A stretch of DNA of 5,491 bases, from positions 1-5,491 of the forward strand of contig JAJDBO010000022.1 of the NCBI GenBank assembly GCA_029261305.1. Direction: 5' to 3'. Position 1 is the first letter of the stretch. The number at the start of each line of letters is the position of its first letter. This document shows positions 1 through 5,447 of the stretch, piece after piece. Under the pieces are notes generated by a model. That model had not been told where the DNA came from. It worked only from the letters and a program-made list of their open reading frames with translations, and did no database searches. A program made the translations under genes and the position numbers. The stretch is from Nitrospirales bacterium. GTDB lineage: Bacteria; Nitrospirota; Nitrospiria; Nitrospirales; UBA8639.

Positions 1-71
1 ACTTCATCGGCCAGGCGAGCAAAGTCTGCAGCAAGAATGGATGGAGCAATTTTCACGGAGCTGATACTCAT
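1..71 (-). CDS. rpe: Ribulose-phosphate 3-epimerase, N-terminal 23 codons (partial, runs off left edge)
   Basis: The minus strand reads MSISSVKIAPSILAADFARL and continues ADE before the window edge. The KIAPSILAADFARL segment is the first beta strand and loop of the Rpe TIM barrel; family members typically begin KIAPSILSADFARLG, and the Ser of this segment contributes to the active site. The enzyme interconverts ribulose 5-phosphate and xylulose 5-phosphate in the cytosol, in the pentose phosphate and Calvin pathways. The ATG at 71-69 lies 3 bases after the rsmB stop codon (TAA CTC ATG). No Shine-Dalgarno sequence is visible upstream, so translation is probably coupled to rsmB. The metal-binding residues and phosphate site lie outside the window and cannot be checked. 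The identification rests on a short but highly characteristic stretch. Confidence 0.88.
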   Translation of the reverse strand, partial: MSISSVKIAPSILAADFARLADE

Positions 72-74
72 GAG

Positions 75-1466
75 TTAGGTCTTTCGAAGTCGGGAGGCAA
101 AAAATCCATCCATGCCATAGATTGAGCCAAGTGTCAAAAGATTTCCATCAGAACTCGTCAGATTTGCAGCTTCTTGAGGAAGAAATGGAGCCGCATGTTC
201 CTGGTGAAATTCCGGATGGTCAAGACAAAATCTGGAGATCACTTGCGTGCTTTCTTCTGGTTCCGTCGAGCAGGCACTATAGACCATGACTCCGCCAGGT
301 CTCAAGTAAGTACTCACCCGAGTCAAGATTTCTAATTGTGATTGTTGGTGTTGCGGCAATTGTTCGGGACACTTTTGCCACTTCGCCTCAGGGTGTCGAC
401 GCAAGACCCCCAATCCTGAACATGGGGCATCGACTAAAATACGATCGAATCCGTTTTCCAGAAGTGAGGCGGTGTGCGAGGAAAAGGATTCTTGTTTGGC
501 CCATGTGGTTACCATGGTATGAATGCAAGATATGCCCAATCGGTTAGTATTGGCTTTGAGGACGAGTAGACGGTTTTCACTTCGATCCACCGCGATAATT
601 TCCCCCTGATCCTTCATGAGTGCGGCTATATGTGTGGCTTTTCCCCCAGGTGCTGCACAGGCATCCAACACTCGGTGCCCGGGTTGGACATCTAAAAGCA
701 GAGGGACCAATTGAGCGGCTTCATCCTCAACATAGCACCAACCTTCTTGCAATGCCCTCAGGGTGGTGAGTGCGCCACATTTATCCAGCGTGAGTCCCAG
801 CGGGCTTATATTGGTGAGGGTCGCAACATGGCCTTCTTCTTCTATTCGGTGTTTCAGTTCTTCCTGGGAGCAACGAAGGGTATTTGTGCGAAGCGTTAAC
901 GGAGGGATCTGAATGGTTTGTTGGCACATACGCTCGGCTTGATCGAAACCGAAGCGATCAATCCACCGTTGAGTAAGCCAGGTTGGGCAGGAGTAAGTGA
1001 CCGAAAGTGCCTGAAATGGGTTCTCTGAAGTGTCAGGCGTTTGAGGCCCCGTTTGCCGGATCAAATTCCGCAACACGCCATTGACCACTCCACTCCAATC
1101 TCGACCTTTGACACGTTTGGCCAGCTTGACCGATTCATTGACAGCGGCTGATTCTGGGATTCGGTCTAAGTGGAGTAGCTGGTAGGCGCCAAGGCGAAGA
1201 ATCACGACGATGACGGTTGGTAGGCCCGACAGGGGTTTTTTCGTCAGGGCATTGAGCCGCCAGTCCAGGTTCCCTTGGTGACGAAGCACGCCATACACCA
1301 GTTCAAAGGCCAATGCCCGATCCTCATAGGAAATTGGATTTTTGAGAATAACTTCATTGAACGCCTCATCCGCAAAAACATTGCGTCGCTCAACCGACAG
1401 CAAAGTTTGAAGGGCGACGGATCTACAAGAAGATTTTGTGGATGGAGATTGGCCAGAGGAGGGCAT
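75..1466 (-). CDS. rsmB: 16S rRNA (cytosine(967)-C(5))-methyltransferase RsmB
   Basis: This 463-residue cytosolic protein is predicted to methylate C5 of 16S rRNA C967 using S-adenosylmethionine. Residues about 14-140 match the NusB-like RNA-binding domain that marks RsmB (RSVALQTLL, RALAFELVYGVLR, ESVKLAKRV, VVNGVLRN). Residues about 240-463 form the Rossmann-fold methyltransferase: motif I DACAAPGGKATH at 268-279, an acidic SAM-ribose residue in AVDRS near 294, motif IV DAPCSGLGVLRRHPE at 346-360, motif VI YSACS at 396-400, and the terminal GMDGFFASRL. By family knowledge, Cys399 is the nucleophile and Cys349 the releasing cysteine. Motif VI has Ala where Thr is usual (YSTCS). Length is normal for the family. 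Between the upstream in-frame TAA and this ATG there is no ATG, GTG or TTG, so the start is well constrained, although no Shine-Dalgarno is seen. It lies 57 bases after pdxA. Confidence 0.96.
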   Translation of the reverse strand: MPSSGQSPSTKSSCRSVALQTLLSVERRNVFADEAFNEVILKNPISYEDRALAFELVYGVLRHQGNLDWRLNALTKKPLSGLPTVIVVILRLGAYQLLHLDRIPESAAVNESVKLAKRVKGRDWSGVVNGVLRNLIRQTGPQTPDTSENPFQALSVTYSCPTWLTQRWIDRFGFDQAERMCQQTIQIPPLTLRTNTLRCSQEELKHRIEEEGHVATLTNISPLGLTLDKCGALTTLRALQEGWCYVEDEAAQLVPLLLDVQPGHRVLDACAAPGGKATHIAALMKDQGEIIAVDRSENRLLVLKANTNRLGISCIHTMVTTWAKQESFSSHTASLLENGFDRILVDAPCSGLGVLRRHPEAKWQKCPEQLPQHQQSQLEILTRVSTYLRPGGVMVYSACSTEPEESTQVISRFCLDHPEFHQEHAAPFLPQEAANLTSSDGNLLTLGSIYGMDGFFASRLRKT

Positions 1467-1523
1467 TTCGCACAGTCGTTTTGGGGTTGTCTCAGAGAAA
1501 TATCGTTAGGTGATCGGTGTTCG

Positions 1524-2549
1524 TCAGGTCTTCTTTCCCAATCGAGCAGCTAATTTTATGGCGTGGATCAAGCTTTGTGGGTCGGCCGTGCCTTTTCCTG
1601 CGATGTCGTAGGCCGTCCCATGATCCACAGATGTTCTGATAATCGGCAATCCCACGGTCATGTTGATGCATTGTCCAAAGGCAATGGTCTTGAGCGGGAT
1701 TAGGCCTTGGTCATGGTACATCGCGACAACGACGTCATGCGCCCCACGCACTGCGGCGCCGAATAGGGTATCCGCTGGTAATGGCCCCATCACTCGAATA
1801 CCAGCTTCTTTAGCTTTTTTCACCGCAGGGGCAATGATGGTGTGCTCTTCATTCCCAAATAAGCCTTGTTCCCCGGCATGGGGGTTTAACGCCGCCACTC
1901 CTACACGGGGACGAGAAACCTGGAAATGTTCTCGCATAGCCTGGTGCGCCAGTTGAATGGCTTTGAAAATTCCCTTGGTCGTCAGGGCTTCGGGAACTTT
2001 TCGAATCGAGAGATGTGTGGTGACGAAGAGAATCTTGAGCGGGCCTCCCAATAACATCATCCCAAAGTTCTTGGTTTTGGTGAGATGTGCGAGAAGCTCC
2101 GTGTGTCCAGGGTGTGTACATCCAGCCAAATGGATGGCTTCTTTGTTGATCGGTGCAGTAACGATGCCATCCACACAATGATGTTGCGCTAAACGCACGG
2201 CCGTTTCAACACATCGTAAGGATGCGGCTCCCGACCCGCGTGTAGCCTTACTCATCCGAAATCGGCCCATGGGCTGTTCCAAAGGATCCAAAATAGGAAG
2301 GTGGCCTTTGGTGACCCATTTTCCATCGGTAGGTATGTGTCCTCCTTTCAGAGAAACAATTAATAGGTCAGAGTGTAGACGGCCAATTTCTTTTTCAAAC
2401 ACCGAGACAGAGCCCACCACAATGGGCCGACAGATTCGCCAAACCATGGGAGAGGCTAAGGCCTTGACGATAATTTCAGGGCCGATGCCAGCCGGGTCTC
2501 CCATGGTGATGGCCAGATGGGGTTTGGGTGGTGTTGTGGGACTTGGCAT
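1524..2549 (-). CDS. pdxA: 4-hydroxythreonine-4-phosphate dehydrogenase PdxA
   Basis: The 341-residue cytosolic enzyme oxidises 4-phosphooxy-L-threonine with NAD to the unstable precursor that PdxJ condenses with deoxyxylulose 5-phosphate, in DXP-dependent pyridoxal-phosphate synthesis. Family signatures run the whole length: ITMGDPAGIGPEI at 14-26, TAPINKEA at 131-138, GHTELLA at 148-154, TTHLSIRKV at 177-185, LNPHAGE at 221-227, GPLPADTLF at 255-263, MYHDQGLIPLK at 277-287 and the C-terminal TSVDHGTAYDIAGKG. The three histidines expected to bind the divalent metal are His179, His224 and His279. Length is typical (E. coli PdxA is about 330). The ATG is 12 bases after the larC stop; the intervening sequence has no clear Shine-Dalgarno, which suggests reinitiation by ribosomes finishing larC. 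A PdxA2-like paralogue acting on other phosphosugar acids cannot be fully excluded, but the intact motifs favour true PdxA. Confidence 0.95.
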   Translation of the reverse strand: MPSPTTPPKPHLAITMGDPAGIGPEIIVKALASPMVWRICRPIVVGSVSVFEKEIGRLHSDLLIVSLKGGHIPTDGKWVTKGHLPILDPLEQPMGRFRMSKATRGSGAASLRCVETAVRLAQHHCVDGIVTAPINKEAIHLAGCTHPGHTELLAHLTKTKNFGMMLLGGPLKILFVTTHLSIRKVPEALTTKGIFKAIQLAHQAMREHFQVSRPRVGVAALNPHAGEQGLFGNEEHTIIAPAVKKAKEAGIRVMGPLPADTLFGAAVRGAHDVVVAMYHDQGLIPLKTIAFGQCINMTVGLPIIRTSVDHGTAYDIAGKGTADPQSLIHAIKLAARLGKKT

Positions 2550-2561
2550 GCTGGGTAAAGG

Positions 2562-3725
2562 CTAAGAAAGCTTTCGAAGCACCGCTTCAATCACATCTTG
2601 AACGGGAATACCGGTCTTTTTACTAATGAATTGGCAGTCTTGAAATTCTGGTCGATGTTTGAGGGTGTCTCCGATTTGAACGGTTTTTACACGAACTTGG
2701 CCTTGTGGCAGGCGAACCGTTTTCATGGATCGCGAGAGTGTCAATCGATCAATAATTTGTCGCCGCACTCCGATAGAGGTCGTTTCCCGAAATATCGTTT
2801 GAACGAGAGTCCCAGCGTGTTCTGCTTGGGCCAAGACGGTCAGAATAATCCCTGGACGATGACGCTTCATCATCGTCGGCGTAAGACTGACATCAAGGGC
2901 ACCTTCCTCAAATAGTCGTTCCATGACGGATTCGTATATTTGGGGATTCATGTCGTCGATATTGGTTTCCAATTGAATAATTTGGTCGGACTCAAACGAT
3001 TCAGTGGTTGGAGTGAGAGCCAGAAAGACTCGCAACACATTGGGCCAATCATGTGGGTCTGCCGTTCCAGCTCCATACCCAATCGCACTCGGAATGACCG
3101 GTGGAAGCTCACCAAACGTTTGAGCCAATGCCGTCACCAACGCCATCCCTGTCGGCGTTGTCATTTCCATAGCCGGGCCTTTGGAATAAATAGGATACCC
3201 TTTGGCCAACTCGGCAACGGCTGGTCCGGGAACGGGTAGCGAGCCATGCGTGCAGTCGATGGTTCCAGCTCCTACGTTGACTGGAGTTGCACTGAAAGTC
3301 TCGATACCCAGCTCATGGCATCCCAATAGGGTTCCCACGACATCAACCAGGGAATCAATCACTCCCACTTCATGGAAATGGATAGTGCTTGAATCTTGCC
3401 CATGCACAGCTCCCTCGGCTTGAGCCAATTGTTCGAAGACGAAAAGCGCTTGACGCTTAACTGAGGACGGGATCGTACTTTTAGACAAGAGCCGTCGAAT
3501 TTGTGGCCAAGAAAGAGGTTTATCGTGATCCTTGGCTATAACAACATCAATTTTCGTCGCATGAATCGCTCCACGGTAAACTTTTGAGACTTTGAGTCGG
3601 TATCCGGCGACGGGCAGTGCTTTGAGGCCTTTTCGAAGGGTCTGTGGAGAAAGCCCTACATCAACCAAGGCTCCGAGAGTCATGTCTCCGCTTATTCCAG
3701 AAAAGCAATCAAAGTGAAGGTGCAT
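2562..3725 (-). CDS. larC: Nickel-pincer cofactor nickel insertase LarC (P2TMN nickel chelatase)
   Basis: This 387-residue protein belongs to the LarC (old DUF111/UPF0272) family. LarC uses CTP hydrolysis to insert nickel into pyridinium-3,5-bisthiocarboxylic acid mononucleotide, the last step in making the nickel-pincer cofactor of lactate racemase-type enzymes. Visible signatures are the N-terminal FDCFSGISGDM at 5-15, IHFHEVG at 115-121 (probable metal ligands), TPVNVGAGT at 147-155, METTPTGMAL-like sequence at 187-196, and the C-terminal domain NIDDMNPQIYE at 255-265, MMKRHRPG at 285-292, FRETTSIGVRR at 312-322 and KHRPEFQDC at 356-364. Both halves are in one uninterrupted frame; in Lactobacillus plantarum they are joined by a programmed frameshift. 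The start fits the family N-terminus and follows AAAGGG at close spacing. It heads the leftward gene run with pdxA, rsmB and rpe, and shares its pathway with larB at 4668-5447. Confidence 0.95.
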   Translation of the reverse strand: MHLHFDCFSGISGDMTLGALVDVGLSPQTLRKGLKALPVAGYRLKVSKVYRGAIHATKIDVVIAKDHDKPLSWPQIRRLLSKSTIPSSVKRQALFVFEQLAQAEGAVHGQDSSTIHFHEVGVIDSLVDVVGTLLGCHELGIETFSATPVNVGAGTIDCTHGSLPVPGPAVAELAKGYPIYSKGPAMEMTTPTGMALVTALAQTFGELPPVIPSAIGYGAGTADPHDWPNVLRVFLALTPTTESFESDQIIQLETNIDDMNPQIYESVMERLFEEGALDVSLTPTMMKRHRPGIILTVLAQAEHAGTLVQTIFRETTSIGVRRQIIDRLTLSRSMKTVRLPQGQVRVKTVQIGDTLKHRPEFQDCQFISKKTGIPVQDVIEAVLRKLS

Positions 3726-3729
3726 GGTT

Positions 3730-3735
3730 CCCTTT
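3730..3735 (-). promoter_or_regulatory. Ribosome binding site of larC (AAAGGG)
   Basis: On the minus strand AAAGGG lies 4 bases before the larC ATG (AAAGGG AACC ATG). It is the only purine-rich Shine-Dalgarno-like element found before any start in this window, apart from a weak GGA before larB. It supports the larC start, which also agrees with the family N-terminus. The spacing is slightly short. Confidence 0.55.
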
Positions 3736-3782
3736 CTTCATCCCATCAGCCGGTGCGTGTACCTGAATGAAGCACATACGAA

Positions 3783-3811
3783 ATTTTACCCAAAATAACA
3801 AGGACTTTCAG
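3783..3811 (-). promoter_or_regulatory. Candidate sigma70-type promoter for larC and downstream genes
   Basis: The minus strand carries CTGAAA (3811-3806, four of six matches to TTGACA), a 17-base spacer, and TAAAAT (3788-3783, five of six to TATAAT). Transcription would start near 3776 and leave a leader of about 50 bases before larC. Spacing is ideal and the position is right for the first gene of the leftward run, but the -35 match is modest and AT-rich matches arise easily by chance. Confidence 0.4.
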
Positions 3812-3834
3812 TGTCTGGGATGATATTAACACTG
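3809..3834. promoter_or_regulatory. Perfect 6-bp dyad (CAGTGT-N14-ACACTG) between the divergent promoters
   Basis: CAGTGT at 3809-3814 and ACACTG at 3829-3834 are exact inverted copies, 14 bases apart. One arm overlaps the proposed larC -35 box, so a bound dimeric regulator could affect larC expression. The match extends to TTT and AAA on the outer sides if two bases (CG) are bulged. No known operator consensus was recognised. A 6-bp dyad with free spacing is expected about once in a region of this size, so this could be chance. Confidence 0.25.
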
Positions 3835-3859
3835 CGAAAAACTTTTTCAGGATTCCTGC

Positions 3860-3887
3860 TAGACTCTGGGTGCTTTTTGTGTACAAT
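3860..3887 (+). promoter_or_regulatory. Candidate sigma70-type promoter for the exported-protein gene
   Basis: TAGACT (3860-3865, four of six to TTGACA), a 16-base spacer, and TACAAT (3882-3887, five of six to TATAAT) lie upstream of the plus-strand gene. The start site would be near 3894, giving a leader of about 110 bases to the ATG at 4004. The -10 is good and the -35 only fair. It is the best plus-strand candidate seen in the 278-base intergenic region. Confidence 0.42.
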
Positions 3888-3941
3888 CAAAAGAAGCATA
3901 TCAGAAATATTGAAATGTCCAGCGATCAAGGTGTTTACGTT

Positions 3942-3959
3942 CGGGTCTAGGACGACCTG
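3942..3959 (+). other. Small hairpin in the putative leader of the exported-protein gene
   Basis: CGGGTC (3942-3947) can pair with GACCTG (3954-3959) around the six-base loop TAGGAC: five Watson-Crick pairs and one G-U. It is about 45 bases before the ATG and is not followed by a T run, so it is not an intrinsic terminator. The role is unknown and the structure is short enough to be incidental. Confidence 0.2.
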
Positions 3960-4003
3960 TTGACCAATTTGTGATTGAACAGAATCGGACTCGTTTATTT
4001 ATT

Positions 4004-4717
4004 ATGAAACGGTTGATTATTTTCATCGTGATGATTGCCCTGGCTTCACCGGTTATGCTGGTGGGCGATGTGGATGCCAAACGCAAAAAAAGACGGTATA
4101 GCCCGCCATCGTTAAAAATTCTGGATATCTCCACGTCCCCCATGCCGTTTGCCCCAGGGACTGGGCCTCTTACCATTACGGTGGATGTGGCGTTGCCCAA
4201 AAATCTCTCGAATGTGGATCTGCTTGAAGTGTCTTCCATGATCAGTTTTCCTACCAAACGCTCCATTCGATTTTTGTACAATCGGCTTCCGATTGAGGAA
4301 ATCCAAGCTTCAGAAAATTCACGGAAGATTAGCACCACATTCTTGTGGGATGGAAAAGATCATACCGATCAACTCGTGAGTGCTGGAACGTATAAATACG
4401 AAATTCGCGCCAAGTTGATGTCCAAGAAGGATGGCCCGGCTCGTGTGAAAACCGTATCCCTTCGGGCGCGTGGAGATTTGGAAGTTTCCCCGCCAGAGTC
4501 TTTGGCAGCCAGTAAGGCCCATTTGGAACATGTGCCGTTTCAATCCGACGACGATCCCTCGGAAAACATCGATGATGGCAGTGAAACCAGAGAAACCTCT
4601 GTGGCTGAGGTTCCAGAAAATGGAGAGGGTTCAGAGGCTCAGGAGTCTGCTGTCATGGAGGAGGTTGTTACCGGCGTCGGGGACGTTTCGGCGGGAACAA
4701 CGCCGGAAGCACGTTAA
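4004..4717 (+). CDS. Uncharacterised exported protein with FlgD-like Ig motif and acidic C-terminal tail
   Basis: I do not recognise a named family for this 237-residue protein. Residues 1-25 form a Sec-type signal peptide: MKR, then a hydrophobic core IIFIVMIALASPVMLV, with probable cleavage after VDA. A very basic stretch, KRKKRRY (26-32), follows. Residues about 36-156 look like beta strands and contain FLWDGKD (113-119) and SAGTYKYEIRA (126-136), the pattern of FlgD-like Ig domains (W-D-G-x-D, then A-G-x-Y-x-Y). Residues 181-237 are low complexity, with 17 acidic and 2 basic residues. There are no cysteines, lipobox or second membrane segment, so a periplasmic or secreted location is inferred. 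ATG 4004 was chosen because it places the signal peptide at the N-terminus; a GTG at 3971 would add 11 polar residues. Neither has a good Shine-Dalgarno. The gene lies between larC and larB in opposite orientation and overlaps larB by 50 bases. Function is unknown; FlgD-like Ig domains usually serve in structure or assembly. Confidence 0.8.
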   Translation: MKRLIIFIVMIALASPVMLVGDVDAKRKKRRYSPPSLKILDISTSPMPFAPGTGPLTITVDVALPKNLSNVDLLEVSSMISFPTKRSIRFLYNRLPIEEIQASENSRKISTTFLWDGKDHTDQLVSAGTYKYEIRAKLMSKKDGPARVKTVSLRARGDLEVSPPESLAASKAHLEHVPFQSDDDPSENIDDGSETRETSVAEVPENGEGSEAQESAVMEEVVTGVGDVSAGTTPEAR

Positions 4718-5447
4718 TTCGATGAGCCAGATGTCCTGCCCCAAATCCATTATCGATATTCATTACCCCGATTCCCCCTGAGCAGGCATTCAGCATTGTA
4801 AGTAGCGGTGCGACACCTCCAAAGTTGGCCCCATACCCTCGGCTGGTCGGCACGGCAATCAGCGGTGTTTTCACCAGTCCTCCCACAACACTCGGTAAGA
4901 CCCCATCCATTCCAGCGATGACAATCAATACGCGGGCACGTTGAAGGCGGTCCAAGTGATCGAGCAAGCGATGCATCCCCGCCACACCAACATCGAAGAG
5001 CGTTTCTACGGCACTTCCCATGGTGCTGGCTGTGACTCTTGCTTCCTCGGCAACTGGAATGTCCGAAGTGCCAGCGGTGACAATTACTACATCACCTTGT
5101 GGGATTGGGATAGTTGACTGAATAACCACCATGCGAGCCTCTTTCTCATATACCGCGCGGCGGCTCACACGTTTCAATGCCCGCGCAATATCGGGAGTGA
5201 CTCGTGTTGCCAACACTGGGACCTTGTGTTTGAGGAGCCCCTTGGCAATGGAGAGAATCTGAGCTTCCGTCTTGCCTTCACAGAGAATGGCTTCGGGTAC
5301 ACCTTGGCGAAGCGTTCGATGATGATCGACTTTCGCGAATCCCAGATTTCCATAGGGGAGTGTTCGAAGTTGGTCCAGCGCCTTCGGGACAGACAACGTT
5401 CCTTGCTGAACGTGTTGAAGAAGCTGTTTCAGTGCCAAAGGATCCAT
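4668..5447 (-). CDS. larB: Pyridinium-3,5-biscarboxylic acid mononucleotide synthase LarB
   Basis: LarB carboxylates C5 of the nicotinic acid ring of NaAD and cleaves the phosphoanhydride, giving P2CMN, the first intermediate of the nickel-pincer cofactor. The 259-residue protein has the LarB N-terminal signature LGFAKVDHHRTLRQGVPE at 35-52 and a PurE/AIR-carboxylase-like domain from about 118 on: VTAGTSDIPVAEEA (123-136), DVGVAGMHRLL (152-162), VIAGMDGVLPSVVGGL (176-191), PTSRGYGANFGG (200-211), NACSGGIGV (220-228) and NGFGAG (233-238). Cys222 probably matches the catalytic cysteine described for the family. Residues after about 243 (ending PPKRPRRR) look like an extra basic tail, encoded where the gene overlaps the convergent exported-protein gene. 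The ATG fits the usual family N-terminus and is preceded by a weak GGA 8 bases away. The frame stays open to the right edge, so a slightly longer start is possible. It acts before LarE, which is not present here, and LarC at 2562-3725. Confidence 0.95.
   Translation of the reverse strand: MDPLALKQLLQHVQQGTLSVPKALDQLRTLPYGNLGFAKVDHHRTLRQGVPEAILCEGKTEAQILSIAKGLLKHKVPVLATRVTPDIARALKRVSRRAVYEKEARMVVIQSTIPIPQGDVVIVTAGTSDIPVAEEARVTASTMGSAVETLFDVGVAGMHRLLDHLDRLQRARVLIVIAGMDGVLPSVVGGLVKTPLIAVPTSRGYGANFGGVAPLLTMLNACSGGIGVMNIDNGFGAGHLAHRINVLPALFPPKRPRRR
4671..4706. repeat. GC-rich inverted repeat at the convergent 3' ends (CCGGCGT / ACGCCGG)
   Basis: CCGGCGT at 4671-4677 and ACGCCGG at 4700-4706 are exact 7-bp inverted copies with a 22-base loop. 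The pair lies inside the 50-base overlap of larB and the exported-protein gene, close to both stop codons (larB 4670-4668, plus-strand gene 4715-4717). A bidirectional termination or mRNA 3'-end role is possible, but there is no T run on either side and the loop is long, so it is not a canonical intrinsic terminator. Confidence 0.3.

Noticed and set aside
338..899. Plus-strand open frames opposite rsmB, and similar ones opposite pdxA, larC and larB
   Set aside because: They are antisense to genes with complete family motifs, carry no domains of their own, and have no supporting start signals.
1467..1523. Separate promoter or terminator in the pdxA-rsmB gap
   Set aside because: No -35/-10 pair with proper spacing and no stem with a T run was seen. 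The gap is short and both genes point the same way.
3960..3988. TTGACC near 3960 as a -35 box for the plus-strand gene
   Set aside because: At 16-18 bases downstream there is only AATCGG-like sequence and no acceptable -10. TAGACT-N16-TACAAT is better.
3971..4003. GTG start at 3971 for the exported protein, adding 11 residues (MIEQNRTRLFI)
   Set aside because: It would place polar and charged residues before the MKR start of a clean signal peptide, and no Shine-Dalgarno supports it. ATG 4004 is preferred, though neither start is proven.
3975..4003. TTGAAC-N17-TTTATT as a promoter immediately before the ATG at 4004
   Set aside because: Transcription would begin inside the coding sequence, after the ATG.
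3726..4003. NikR operator, known riboswitch, tRNA or intrinsic terminator in the intergenic region
   Set aside because: No GTATGA/TCATAC pair, no riboswitch core, no cloverleaf and no stem followed by a T run could be found by reading both strands.
3901..4338. Minus-strand open frame of 145 codons opposite the exported-protein gene
   Set aside because: The translation has no recognisable domain, and it lies antisense to a gene with a clear signal peptide and Ig motif. It is best explained as a shadow.
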